Below, one piece after another: positions 47,678 through 61,481 of a stretch of DNA of 64,000 bases. Under the pieces are notes generated by a model, which worked only from the letters and a program-made list of their open reading frames with translations, was not told the origin of the DNA and ran no database searches. Source of the DNA: Tetrahymena thermophila SB210 (lineage: Eukaryota > Ciliophora > Oligohymenophorea > Hymenostomatida > Tetrahymenidae); NCBI RefSeq assembly GCF_000189635.1, contig NW_002476544.1:62001-126000 (forward strand). Reading direction: 5' to 3'. The first letter of the stretch is position 1. Each line of letters opens with the position of its first letter. Position numbers and translations under genes: made by a program.

Positions 47678-50600
47678 TCATTAAATGCTGGAACCCTCAC
47701 TTCGTTTTGTTAAATTATTATAGAGTTATTTTTGTTTAGTGGACTCCTTACATTTAAGCTATCTCTGATGTACATTAAAGAGGTAATATTAGGAGTTGAC
47801 TCTGTATGATGCAGTGTTTTTAGACTTGTAATATCTTTTTTAGTTTGACTTTGCATGCTTGAAGGAATTTATGTAGAAGAATTTATAATACTTTTTTGTT
47901 CAGCGGACAGGTGATTATTTCCTTATATTTTTCTTTTGCTTCTTAAAATTTGGCTAGCTAGATTTTGCTTTGGTTTTTCAACTAATTGCTAAACCATTAA
48001 TCTTTTAGAGTATTCCTTGAGCATAGCTCCTCTTTTTACAGATAATTAGTAAACTTCTTTCAGCTTTTAAATTTAATCTTGGATATCATCATTGCCTTAT
48101 TCATAACCTCCACAACTTTCTGTTTTTAATTCAGTTTCTTAATTTATATATCTTTCACTTTTCTAGCTTTTAAAGTACTACTTCATACTGGCAATAGGTA
48201 AATTAGCCAAAGTTTTTTGAGGATACCTATAAAATTTTGATTTAATAATAATAATTTAAGAGAGCTCAACATTTATTAAATAATTTTAAATAAATTACAG
48301 TCCTGGTATGTATCCATTCGTTTATTGTAATGTTAGGGTTCTTTTTATTTTATTGTTCGTAAAAGGTATTTGAGCTGAACTCAATTAGTTTAGAGAAGTT
48401 TTAAAAGGAGTTACCTCTTGATTTAAAATTTATGTTAGAGAATTAAAATCATCTTAAATATTTTATAGAGAGGATCTATGCTTAGACTAAGACTATAATC
48501 TTGTAGTTGCTGACGATGTCATAGTAGAATCTTTATTTGAAGAGGCAAAAGACTTTCTTGTCACTTTACTTGAAGGAAATATTGTTTTTGGGGTTTAAGG
48601 AATTATCACACTTTCTTCTGTGCGAGAAGTTAGATTGTATGAAGTTTAATCCTTGCATAATATTACTCCTCCTTTAATCAACTGAGAAGGTTGAGGTAAT
48701 TCATAATTTTCTTAATTCTATTGCTATTTTTCATAAAGAGAATTTCTTTTTTAATTAATAGCTTTTATAGAATGTTAATTTTAAAACTCGTTCACTGATT
48801 TATTGTTATTCATACTGTTATTTTATTTTAATACTTCCATTTAGTTTTCCTTTAAGTTTATAGATTAGTGAATTCTTTTCTCCTGAAATTCTATTCTAAC
48901 TTTGCTTTCTTCTATGAGCATTTAGTATTCTTTAACACTTAATATTTGCTTGAGTTTCTTTTAAAAAAATATTTATTTATTATTAAAATTTTAATTTAAA
49001 ATGTTTAAAAATTCATAAATAAATAATTGAATATGTCAAAAATATTTATAAAATCTTTTGTATATTAAGCAAGAAAGCAATTAATTTAAGAAAACAATTA
49101 ATTATGATTGAATTTTTTTGAATCTTTCAAATAATCTAAAATCCTTTTAAATTTCCTTAAATGAGTTTTTTAGAAATATTTGCAAAAAATAAAATTTTTT
49201 TCATCTTTTCAAGAATAATTTTCAGATATATAAATGAAGAAGGTTTTGGTTTAATATTATATATTGAAATCTAATTACTTCACCTTTAAATTATTGCATA
49301 AATAAAATATTGATTTTATTATTTTAAAATTAAATAATTTATGCATATTTATAATAAATAAATACCTTTATATCAATTATATAGATCTCACTAGTTACAG
49401 AAGAGCATTTAGCTTGTGTCTCTCTTAAACTTTTTTCATTTATTATTTCATATTCTCCAAAGTAAGAATTAGAGCCTACTTTAGAAATTGTGATGTTTTT
49501 TTATATTTAATTCTATCGCTTTAATGATTATTTCAAATTAATTGCACCATCTGTTGATTTTTCAATGATATATTTATTTTCGTCTTTAGTCATTTTAAAA
49601 TTACTGTTCCTATTGATCAAGTTATTTTTAAAGTATTAAGGCTCAGTTTAATCTTCTTTTATGATATATTTTTTAGAGATTTCAACTTCACCACGATGAA
49701 CTAAGTAAAGTTTATCAGCACTATCTTTTTAAGAGTAGATTATTTATTTACAAGAAAAAACTTCTATTCTAAAGTGATATAAAAGTTGTAACAAAGAGAA
49801 TTTGCTTAAATCTCTAAAAAATGAGAAATTATGCAAAAACTAAATTTAATCTTCTAAAATTTTAGCTTTATAAATGCTAAAAACTTTGTTGAATCCTTCT
49901 TTACTAAGACTCATAAAATGAGTATCTTCTTTTAAAAATATTGTGGCCGTTCTAAATTAAAATTAATAAAATTCAGCTTAAAAAAATTATTATTAAAATT
50001 TAAACAATAAAATAAATTATTAAAATTTATAAAAATTAATAGAATTAATAAAAAAAATAATTCTTATTTAAATAAACTAAACAAAATGAATTAATTTAAT
50101 TTAATTTAAATTTTTTAAATATAATCAAAACTAAAAATCATAATATTAAATTACCTGCCTTTGTTTGTCATTAAAGCTATTTCACCAAAGCTTTCTCCTG
50201 GTCCTATTTACTTAACAGCCTTGAAATCAGGGAATTTTTTTCTCATATATTCTTCATCTGTAAGAGCTTGTTCTTCTCTAATTTCTTCCAGAAAAGTTTA
50301 AGCCATTCCAAGCTTTGCAAAAAATGCAAATGTTTTCTTTTTAGCTGTTATGTTTTGGCTTTTTATATTAGAAAGGTAAATTAAATTATATTGATTTACA
50401 TTTAATAAATTTGGCATCCAAAAAATTGAGATTTATTCATTTATTTAGCTTATTATAATATATATTGACTAAATTTGAATATTAGCAGATGTAATCAAAA
50501 ATTTTTTAATTAAAAAAGAATTTTTAATAGGCAAATAAAAGCTATCCATGAAAATAAATAAATAATCAAATAAATAAATAGCTAATAATTATCAAAATAT

Positions 50601-51822
50601 CCAGCAAAATAAATGAGTAATATAATTCTTAATTTATCTTTCTATCTAAGCTTAAAAAGAAATAAATGTCGAAATAAGATTTATTAAGTTTATACTTAAT
50701 CTGGATTAAAAACAAGGAATATTTTAAAAATAATGAAAAGAAGTAATCGATTTACAGTACTTTAAGAAACTTCGGATTATCTTCTTTTTCGAGTTACTCT
50801 TACTAATTTGAAGATCTATTCGATTAAGGAGAGTGAGGACGATTTTATTAAAGATTTAAACTTCTATTGCATGATCTTTGCTCTTCACTCAGCTAACTAT
50901 CAGGCAATAAGCAATATACTGAACCTGTTAATAAAATAAAAATTATTTCTTGATTAGTTAAGTAATTTATCTGGAAATTTTCGTTCACTTGAATTAAAAA
51001 GTTGATTAATATAACGAAAAGTAGTATTAAATATTAATTTATTTATATATATACCCTTCAAGACTATGTAGTATTTATCTCCTTAGTCACCTGTTTAATA
51101 TATAAATAATTTAACCAAATTTCAGCATACAAATAATATTTAAGGTACCATAATTAAAGAGGACTGTTCTGCGTGGATAAAATTCATGCTTTAGCTGCTT
51201 AAATAAGTTGCTTGAGATCAATGAATCAGAAGCCATGCCTGGATTCTACTTAAAGATGCTGATGTTTTGGATTACCTATTGCAAGAAACGCATTTCCAAA
51301 TTGTTTTTAATCTGCTTTCTAAGAATGTAAATAGCCAGCTTTATAATAAAAAAATACGATTTGTTTAAACTCCAAGCCTTTCATGTAATATTTTGTCAAA
51401 ACTTAATTTTGTTCTTAACATTTTAAGTAAGCATTGATTATAATTGATTTCATTAAAAATTTAAACAAAAAAAAACTATTTTTATATTCAGTTTAAAGAT
51501 TTGAATAAGCTTTTACATTAGCTTCAGCTGAATTTCGAAGATCTATTTCCTTTTTATTGAATATTTAGTATAGTGCTTTCTCTTTTTCAGAGAGATTTTA
51601 TCCTTAATCTTTGCTCTCTAAAGCGCGCAATAAACCTGCAGAATCCAAAGAACCTCTTTGCAAGAAGTTGCTTGTTTCCTTTTCAAGGTTGATTTTTTGT
51701 GCTCCTATAATACTGACAAAGGGAAGCTGCTTTCTTTAAATCTGTTCAGCATTAGTTTCTAAATCAGGGTATTCTGATTAACTAGCTTTTAATTGGGAGA
51801 GTTTAGCAACCAATTTATTCAT
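47678..51822 (-). CDS. Protein with two cyclic-nucleotide-binding domains, paralogue 1
   Basis: A multi-exon gene; not all borders were placed. The N-terminus (MNKLVAKLSQLKASQSEYPD) is followed by LQRGSLDSAGLLRALESKD, shared with the neighbour gene. The first cNMP domain is split by a Q/N/S-rich insertion: its front half is FYPRRTVLFNYG and GDQGDKYYIVLKG (about 51050-51150), and its phosphate-binding cassette GESFGEIALMTNKGRTAT is near 50165 and 49950, across an intron. The cassette glutamate and arginine are both present. The second domain reads KLYLVHRGEVEISKK (49700) and SYFGEYEIINEKSLRE (49420-49470), again with E and R. A disordered S/T/Q-rich tail (KVTRKSFASSNKDSTMTSS) ends at TGA (47678-47680). 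No kinase, channel or exchange-factor domain was seen, so it is a free-standing cAMP/cGMP-binding protein, perhaps a regulator of ciliary signalling (inference). Confidence 0.85.
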
Positions 51823-53092
51823 ATTGATTTTGTTTTTTAGCTGTGAATGTAAATTAATTGATTAAATTAATAGCAAGAGTATTAATCAATTGCTAATTGT
51901 TTGATATTGTTACTAAACAAATTTCTAAATTGATTAATTAATAATAATTGATATTTTAGAGCATCATCAGCAGCTTATCATTAATAAAAACACAAATAGA
52001 ATTCATAAGAGTCAAAAATTTGTCTTGGCGATTTATTAATTTTATGATTATTTAATCACAGAATTTGAAAACTTTCACTTAATATCAAATAACTGATTTG
52101 AATTTTATTATAATTTACAATATTCTATTTGTATTTGAGGTAAAAAAACGAAAGAGAAAATAAAAAATAAGTGAATTCATATTTTTTTACTTATTTTTAT
52201 TTAAATATTCAAACTTTTAAAAAAATCTTATGTTCATAAATAGTTAATCAAAAAAACCAAATTTATTTTTAAAATAAAAAATTAGAATTTCTGATTATTA
52301 TTCTTTAAACAGTGAAACATAGTCCATTAGTTATAATTTAAATTTTGTCTTTAAAAAAATATTACTTAAGAATAGACAATTTAATTAATTAATTTTTTTA
52401 AAGTGTAAATTTGATTTTAGAGTGATTAATTTAAAACTAATATTTTGAGCAGTTTTTATATTGAATAAGTGTCAGACATTATAAGTCCAATCAATTTACT
52501 TTAATGGCTTATAATAAAATAATTTTTTATTTATACTAAAAAATAAGGTTTATGTTGTTTTATTAGAATGATTTACAAATATAATTATTTTTTTTGTAAT
52601 CCTTATATTATCTATCTTCCTTAGTATTAAATACTGTAAGACCTCTAAACTTAAAAGTTGAAATGAAAAGTTTTATGAATTCATAAAAATTATATAAGGA
52701 TGAAGAATAAAATTTTTGTAAATAAAAGTAATTTAATGGAAATAGTGTAGATACCTATATATAATATAACGCAAATAATATAATCAAACAAATAAATAAA
52801 ATTTGTTTGCATAATTATTTAAATATATCTTTATAACAATATTCTTTAGATAATGTAATTAATTTGATAGACAAAATAAATCATTTTTTTAAAGCAGCTT
52901 TTTGCTATTTTCAGGTAATTTATTTATTCATTTTTAATAAAGATTATAATTAATGTAAAGTGCGAATAGTTTAATGTAAAAAATTTAATAAATAATGTTT
53001 TATGGTTCATATCACAAATTTGATTATTTCTTGAGCTTTACTTACTTAATATATTTGAGATTTTTATTTATTAAAATATTCAATAAATATTT
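51823..53092. other. Intergenic region between tandem paralogues
   Basis: A/T-rich. It holds the promoter of paralogue 1 and the 3' flank of paralogue 2. Nothing coding recognised. Confidence 0.65.
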
Positions 53093-56000
53093 TCATATTC
53101 TCTAAATTTTTTCTTAAATATTTTCTGAGGACATTTAAAATATTTTGCTGGGCTGAGTTTAGAATTTCCAGTTAGAAAACTAAAGTTACTTTCTAATTTA
53201 CAAACCCAAGAACTTATTTTTGTCAGTAAAAATGTTTTCTTGCTAGCTTCTTAAATCAATGTTCAAGTTTTTTCTGTTATCGAGTATCAAGCTCGAAGTC
53301 ATACCATATGGTCCTTTTTTTTCCTACAAATATTCTTTTTGACTCTTTTTGCTTAAAAGAACTCCAGAGTTCTAATAAAATGACATGCCTGTTTGAGCAT
53401 TCTTTTTCCTTTAATTGATCAAACTAGATGGACTTTTAATAAACTACTCACCTTCAAACTTATTAGTTTGATCAGATAGAGGATTATTTTTTTTGCTAGA
53501 AACACTCATTATTGTTGCATCGATACTTAGAATATTCTTAGTCTGCTCATGAATCGAGCTTGTGTTTTAAATTTTGGTCAAAAATTCTTTCTGTTTTTTA
53601 ATTTTGCTATCATTCAAATACTCTAAGGATTCTCCTGCATTATTATAAATAAAATTATCTATATTCTATTGATTTTTATAGGCTTTTTCTTGGTATTTGT
53701 TAGTTGCTGTCAAGGTTTTCAGCTAAGGCAAACTTTTCTAAATATCTTGATGATATGAAGCTCCTCTGATTAATTTCTAACTATTAAATTTACGGATTTT
53801 AGATTAGCTTTGTTAGGCTTCCTTATCAGATTATAAGTAATTAGTTATCTGTTTCTGATCTTCGCAAATTTTTGCTTTCGAATTTCTTTTACAAATAATG
53901 TTTGTTGTTGACTATGAGCTATTCTTTGAGAATTAATTTGTTTTTTGTCTATTCAATTGTTTTTTGTTAGCGTTTTTTGCTGAAAGCACGATACTTGTTT
54001 CATTTATTGACTGTTATGATTCTTACTTTTCGTCGCTTTGATATGTAGGATTGAGATCTGGAAGAGTAAAATCTTTCATTAATTCAGTAAAAAATGTGTT
54101 AGCTGGTTGCTAAACAAAAGATTTTCTCTTTGGTGTTGCATCCATAATTATAATTCCATTTGATAATCTAGCTTAGCGAACTTTTTGAGTAACTATATTA
54201 TATTTTTCATTTGTATATTCATTTTTATCAAAAGAGGTGTTCTCTGCAATACTGATTAATTTTTATGAGTTTGATTGTTCTTACTAAGGAGATTTGTGAA
54301 GATCTAGTTATTGCTTAAACTTCATTAACTCATGAATTGGAGTTGTAGCTATGTTTATCTCATTGTAGCAGAATGATTTTGTCCTCTGTAAGTTTAATTT
54401 TCCCTAGCTAGGTGTTGACACATTCAAAGGAATCACATCATTTGACGAAATTTTTTCAAGTGCAGAAGGAGGACCTAAAATAGCAGAGTCTTTTTTTTAT
54501 AAAAAGAATATTTAAGAATTCTGCTTAGAAATCTTAGGAGTGAGCTTATCATTAATTTGCTATCCGTTTGATTACTGTTCTTTTAGAGGCTTTAGCTTCT
54601 CTTTTTAGTAGTTTAAATAGCTTGGTTTCTGAAGCTATTGCTCTTTCCAATTAGATTTAACTTTCACATCATCCTTAAATTTTTAGAACTAATCATGGTA
54701 TCTCAAAAATCCAAAAAGTTTCTACATTTTTAAGGTTAAATTTATAAATAAAAATAAGCTGTAAAAATATGTTAAAATTTGTTAATTTAAATAAAATAAT
54801 AAATTTTTTTCTTTTAATAATTAAAATGAAAAATATTTCTTATAAAAATTGAATAATAATATTTAATCTTTTGAATGATTTACTTTTTTTTCTATAATTA
54901 ATATTTAAGACTCCGTTTAGCACTATGCCTGTGAAATACGGGAAGGTAGCTTTTAGAAAATTTCTTCGTCTCCAAAGTAGCAGTTAGGACCTAAAAGTAC
55001 AAGAGGGACTCTCTTAGATTAATTGATTTTTTTCTCTTTTTTTTGCTTAGAAATATTCATAGATGCAAAAACATCTTCTTCATTAAGCTGCAAGTACTCC
55101 TGTTACACTTCTTCTTCTTTTGCTATTTTGCTTATTTGTACTTCGCCTTTTCTTATGAAAAATATGAAGCAACTTGGATCGTTTTCTGTATAAATTATAT
55201 TCTTCATATTAAATTTCTCTTCTTTCATGTAATGCCATAGAGAAAGGAGCTAAGATGTAGGAATATTCTTAAAGAAAGAAAATTGCCTCAAATACTCAAC
55301 TCTTTCATTGAAAACGAATTCCCTATAAGCTCCCATAATTTGATCAAAGCCTTCTTTAGACAAGCACATGAAATGAGTATCTTGTTCACAAACCATAGTA
55401 GCAGTTCTTTAAATATATTAAAAGAAAATAATTAACACACAAAGACATTTTTGTTTTATTTTACAAATAAAAATTTAGTGTTATAAATTAAATTCCTTAT
55501 TTAATTTTTAAAAAGCATAGAATTTATTTTAATCTTCAATAAAATTAAATTTGATTATAAATATTCATTTATTTATTTACCTCTTTTCTTTTGTTAATAA
55601 GGCAATTTCTCCAAACGCTCCTCCGTTGCTATAAGTTTTAACTAGCTTCATGTTTGGATATTGATGCTCTAAAAAATCTTAGTCTTCATCTCTCTTTTTG
55701 TGTTCTCTGAGGAGAGCTATTGTACGGGACTCGCTCATGGTGTTAGACCTAATTACAAAGAAATAAATTTTAAATTTTATTAATTTAAATCTGAGATGAT
55801 AAATTAAATTAAAAAATAATCTACTTTCTAAATAAAATTTTTTTGGGCAGTTAAGAATTTGGTGCGTTTGAAGAATTTCCTTAAGAATTAATTTGATTCT
55901 GAACTTCTTTAATTTTAATGAAAAAAAATTAATGTTATTAATTTATTTATTTGTAGGATTTATTTATAAATACTTCTTTCATATGAAATTTACTGATTAT

Positions 56001-56944
56001 CAACATTCTAATTTGCCTTCTAAAATTTCTAATTATATTCAGTTGAGTGATCTGAAGGTTTGCTATTATTTGTAAATAAATCATCATCTTAATCATCGCC
56101 TTTATCATCTTTCTTCAAATCTGGAATTAAGCAATGTACTGATCCTAAATTGTATATGAAAGCATTTAAATAAAAATGCCAAATTATTGAAACAAACTAT
56201 TTTACCTTTTAGTACAATGAAATAACTCCCTCCTTTGTCGCCTATTTATTTGATTAAAATTAAATTATAAAATTAGTTTTTTTAAAAACAGCATAAAAAT
56301 TTAAGCTGGTCAATCAATCAATAAACAAACAATCTATGCGAAATATTATAGAACAATAACCTCTTAATTTTAATTAACATAAATAATACTAATAAATAAA
56401 CAAACTCTTTTTAAAAAAATCATATTATTTCTCTCTATTTAATTTTACCTACACGAAAGACGCATTCATTTTTCTTATAAAAGCGATATTTAATATTGTT
56501 AAGAATTATTCTTGAACAGTTTGCCTTAACATCCTAGTGCTTTTGAAATATGTCCAGACCTTCAATTATCTTAAGTAGAAATTCTATTTCGAGCTAATTT
56601 TTGACAGCCTTTCTGCAAATATAAATAGCCATCTATGTATTTTAAAATATTTTATATAGCATTTAAATATTATAAATAGTTATTTGTATAATAATCGCTA
56701 TGTAATTCAATGCTTTTGCTTTGTTATAAAAAATGGCTCAATTAATCTTAATTTCTACATTTGAATCTTCTTCGTTTTAAAGATTAACAGTGTTTTTATC
56801 CAATATTTCTAATAAAAGCTAATTTTTGTGATTCAGTTCATCAGGAATAACTTTATCTTTCTTCTTCATTGCATCCACCAAGTGGTCTGTGTCGAGAGAT
56901 CCTCTCTTCATAAATGTTGCCGTTGCTTAGGCGTAGTCAAACAT
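53093..56944 (-). CDS. Protein with two cyclic-nucleotide-binding domains, paralogue 2
   Basis: Same order and direction as the gene at 47678-51822. It starts MFDYAQATATFMKRGSLDTD, sharing the (L/M)(Q/K)RGSLD block. The first cNMP domain has YRFYKKNECVFRV, GDKGGSYFIVLKG (56195-56235), an acidic insertion (KKDDKGDDQDDDLF) and the cassette GGAFGEIALLTKEKRTAT (about 55580-55640 and 55405). The second has FIRKGEVQISKI (about 55150) and LLGPNCYFGDEEIFQKLPSR (about 54935-54990). Both cassettes keep the acidic and Arg residues that hold the cyclic phosphate. Flanking phrases DTHFM(S/C)LSKEGF are shared with paralogue 1. A long, poorly structured C-terminal third (54700-53093) differs. The final part reads YGMTSSLILDNRKNLNIDL before TGA. 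Not every intron was placed. I infer tandem duplication followed by tail divergence. Confidence 0.84.
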
Positions 56945-58335
56945 TTTCTCCTTTAAAACTAATCTGTTATTTTTCCTTATTCTTCTTATTTTTTTCTATT
57001 TATTTTTTGAAAAAATTAATTGACTATCTAATTAATTAATTGGTAATTACCAGCTATTTTTTCAATGTAGATTCTATGAATATTTATTAAGCTAAAGCAA
57101 AAATATGTGTTATTAAGCTTGTATTCACTTATATTTCTAAAATTAAATTTATTAATTTGATTGTCGACATGAAATGCGAGAATAAGAAACACACATAAAC
57201 AAACATAATTAAGTTAAAAATAAATTGATTTATGCTTTATTATGTTTATTCAGCTGATATTAAAAGTTTATAAATAAAAATAAAAAGTAGAATTTTTAAT
57301 ATTTTAATGTTTGAATAAGAATTTTGACATCTAGTAAAATTAAAATTTTCCATGTTTGACAAAAAGTATTATTATCATTTTATGCAAAAAATAAAACAAA
57401 TTAATAATTAGCTACAAACAGCTTTTAAAAATATCAAAAGAATTAATCAGCTGTCCGCAATCAACTTAAATATGTTATTACTGAAGTTCTATTCTAATTT
57501 GATAACAAAATAAATAATTAATAATTATTATTGATGTATTTTTCAGTTATTTTAAATAATTAATAAAAAGGTTTGGTTTTTATGTTATTTTTAATTTTCC
57601 AGTAATTATAAAAAATTATTGTAATTTGCGCTGGCGAAAGCAATTTTCTGGCAATTTTTAAATAAATAAATAAACAAACAAACAAAAATCTTCATCACTC
57701 AGCTTAACTTTACTTTTTAGTTTTTTAAAAATTGATCATATTTTAAGTAATAAACAAAAAATTAAATCCACATAATTATTTATGTTTTGTGTGTTGTTTG
57801 CCTGGCAATATTTTTTTCTACTAAACAAAAAACACTCACAAATAAATATCTTTTCATTTAGTTAGATATATATATTTATATAAAGTAAACTATGTAATTT
57901 GATTTTTAATAATTATTTATAAAGTAATCTAAATCATCTCTCTATCTCATTTATATATATATAAACATTTCATTTATATGAGCAAGTTTAGAATAGAATC
58001 TAAATATATAATTCTACTCTATAGAAGCTTTATGAAAAGCTGAGTGAACTTTAATTAATATTATAAAGATAAGTTAGTTAATTCCAGTATGTTTTATAAT
58101 AAATAAATAAGATAACTTAGCTTCTTATAGATCTATTTAGTGTGGAAATAACTACAATTCCTCATAATTTTTATATTTATTTGTGAACAAAATTTAGTTA
58201 GTCAAGTTTATATTTAAATTGATTATTCAATTTAACTTAAAACAATTGCTTCAAATCACTTTACCTCTATTAGAATTTTTATGTTTTTTAAAAAGCTAAT
58301 TCAACCTTATTATCATAATGTATTTTTTTATTATT
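56945..58335. other. Intergenic A/T-rich region
   Basis: 5' flank of cNMP paralogue 2 and 3' flank of the WD40 gene. Has an AAAT/AAAC repeat (57658-57688) and TATATA tracts near 57870 and 57950. No gene seen. Confidence 0.65.
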
Positions 58336-60344
58336 TCAACTCCATATTTTAATAGTAGTGTCATCACTTGCGCTGATAAATTACTTATTAGATATTCTTA
58401 ATATACTACAAACTGTTTATCTGTGTGCTTTTAAAGTTTTTAGACATTGGGAGCGATACCAGTTCCATATTTTGATAGTGCAATCTAGACTTCCACTAGC
58501 TATTTCATGATATCCTAATTTTTCTATCGAGTAAATAGCAGAGGTATGTCCACTTAAATTTCTGTATTCTTCTCCGTCTTTCCATTTCCAAATTTTTAGC
58601 AACTGATCAGAACCACCAGAAGCAATAACTTCACTTGATATAACTTTAACTACCTTGATTTAGCCAAAATGTCCAGCAAGTTCCTTTACTTAATTTCCTT
58701 TCTTATAGTCCCAAATTGTTAAATTCTAATCAGAAGAACCACAAACAATCATCGATTAGCTTTTTATTTAAAAATGTAATTTAAACTTTAAAATAAATGA
58801 TAAATTAATCTTAAAACCAAATCTTAAACTAAAATAAATTTATTTTTACTCTATTAAATCTAAAGAATTTATAACTTCTGTATGAGTGTTTATTTCTTTA
58901 ACCAAATCTCCATTTGATATGTTCCAAATTCTAATATAAGAATCACCTCCTCCTGTTGCAATTAGTGAATTATTAATTTTTTTAATACAATCTACTGTTA
59001 GCTCATGAGCCTCTTAAATAATTCTAACACACTTTTTATTCCTCCAATTCCATAACTATATTATATTTTAATAATAAATAAATGACTTGAAATAATAATC
59101 TCATTTTTATTATTAAAAAATTTATAATTTTATAAAAATCATTAATTTATTTTTAGTATTATATGACGATATATTTATTCTTAGAATCTCTATTGTTAAT
59201 TTTGTTGATAATTTAGTAATTAATTATCTGATAAATCAAAAGTTCTATTTAATTTAATTAAATTAATTAATTATAATCTAAGTATATCATAAATTATCTC
59301 ATATTTATAAGCTTGGTGTATCTTACTTAATCCACACAATTTGATGCAAGCAATTTTATTAAAAATAATCAGTTCTATTATAAAAAATATATATTTATTT
59401 ACATAAGCATTTCCATCAGGACCACCGCACATCAGTAGATTTTTGCCTATAACTTCTAAAGAAGTTATCTGTTATTGAGTCTAAATTCTGCTAACAGGCT
59501 GGTTACTATTATTTTGGATGTTCCAAACAACTATATCTTAGTCAGAACTTGCAGAAGCAAAGTAATTTGAAGATATTAAAACCAGCTTATTAACATGGTG
59601 TTTGTGAAACATCAATACTTTTTCTTGGAAACTAAACTCATCTAAGGGGAAGGCTAACTTGTTTTCTCTTAAGTTCGAAATCAAGCTATTCAGATTTTGT
59701 TTTGTGAAATTCTCTAATTTGCTCTATAAATCATCGATTTAGTAGAAAATTTCATACTTTTTTGTGTTGTACATTTGCTGGTCTTTATAAATTATTTTAT
59801 CCAATTTCTTTGCATTAAGCTTTCTTAAATTTTCTATAAGATCTTTTGTTATTGTCTCTTCATCATTTTATTAAGGTGTAGTATTGTTATATAGCTATTG
59901 TCTAATAGAGTTTCTATGCTTTTGTAATTTTATTGACTATAACTCTTGAATTGTGTCATCAATATTTTTTAAATCAAATGCTTTAGAAATTTCATTATCT
60001 AATATTTCAAAAATTTAGCTAGCGCATGCATCTAGCTTACTGACAATATGATTTCTCATTACTTCAAATTTATCCCTCACCTGCTACTACATGTTGTTTA
60101 AGTTCTTTGCAATATTTAATTTATTAAGGATTGATTCCTTATCTTAATGCAATCTCTACAATAACTAATTTTTAAGTACATATTAATGCCCTTCATGAAA
60201 TTAACCTTGACTAACACATTACTCACACACTTGCTAATACTTATATTCACAATCCTCCTCTACGCAATAAAAGGGATTTTCACTTTGTAAATGCTCACAT
60301 TAGAATACATATGTTTAATTCGATATAATAACTTCTGTTGTCAT
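58336..60344 (-). CDS. B-box-like zinc finger, coiled coil and WD40 repeat protein
   Basis: Three exons (60344-59403, 59055-58850, 58759-58336) sum to 1572 nt, 523 residues. Residues 16-53 hold C16, H18, C27, C32, C40, C43, H50 and H53 (FQCEHLQSENPFYC; VCEQCVSQGQFHEGHQ), spaced like a B-box zinc finger. A coiled-coil middle follows (residues about 60-230). WD40 repeats fill the rest: HKHHVNKLVLISSNYFASAS with SDQDIVVWNI; HELTVDCIKK with GGGDSYIRIWNI; SSDQNLTIWDY; GGSDQLLKIWKW; LSGHTSAIYSIEKLGYHEIA with GSLDCTIKIWNW; and SASDDTTIKIWS at the very end. About seven blades fit one propeller. The order is TRIM-like without a RING, so ligase activity is not expected. I infer a scaffold or adaptor protein; the partner is unknown. 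Confidence 0.88.
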
Positions 60345-61481
60345 AATAGCTTGCTTGCTTACTTGATTAATAATAAATAATATGCTATTATTATATTATA
60401 TTAAAATTATCAATTTATCTAAACATAAAAATATTGTATTTTAATGTTAGAAATGATAGATAAATTGATAAATAAAGTTCTTTGAAAAAGTAGAATATAT
60501 TTAATTAATTTTTTTAAAAGTAACCAAAGTAAATTAAATGAATAAATGCTAAAAAATTATATCATTTTAAAAGTCTAACTAATTAATAACACACCTGTTT
60601 TAAAAAATATAGATTTTATTTAGTTTATTCTTGCTCTAAAAATAGCTATATATCTTTAAATTAATATTGTAAGAAAAATAAGTTCTAGAAATCAATCAAT
60701 CAATGAATTGAATTAAAATTATCTATTTTAATTATAAAATGAGTAAATTTAGTTTATTTAGAGTTATGCTTATTTCTCCTTTACTAAAAAACCCTTTAAA
60801 TTTATAATTTATATGAAATACTATTTAAAATACTTTTTGTATTAAAATTAAATTTAATTTTTTCTTAAATAATATTTTAAATACTATTTTCATATTTAAG
60901 TCTTTAATACAAATAAATATTTTTGGTTGTAATTTCAATGAAAATCTAAAAAAGATATTCTGATTATATGATCAAAATTAAAATAGTCTTAGTAAATCTT
61001 AGAAAAACTTTAATGATAGAATTTTTAAATACAAATTCTGTTATGTTTTAATGGACTTATAAATATATTGTAAATCGTTTGTTTTAATTAATTTATTTTA
61101 GTTACTAACATCTTTTAAAATTACTGTTTTTAATAAAAAAATATTTAAAAAATTAATATGAGAAAATCTAAGTGAATATTTGAGAAACTACAATAAAATA
61201 ATTTGAAGTCCGCTTCATTTTTATACTTAAAATATTTATCTTTATTATTTAAAATTAATTTTATCTTTTAATATAAATAATTTTTATTATAAATTACTGT
61301 GCTAATAGTTAATTTAATAAATTAAATGTAAAGTTAAATTATTTATCTATTTATGTTAAATTTCCGTTTATAAAATTAAAATGTTAGTTTGATCTTAATT
61401 TTTTTAAATTAGATAAAAAATGTTTTCAAACTAGAGAAAATGGAAAAATGAAAAGACTTAATTGACATTTTTATACTTTAT
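60345..61481. other. Intergenic A/T-rich region
   Basis: Upstream of the WD40 gene. Runs of A/T and short repeats, no gene seen. Confidence 0.65.

Noticed and set aside
55043-56075. Plus-strand hydrophobic frames near 55.1 and 55.9 kb
   Set aside because: The first is antisense to the second cNMP domain of the minus-strand gene; the second lies over its intron/exon region and has low complexity.
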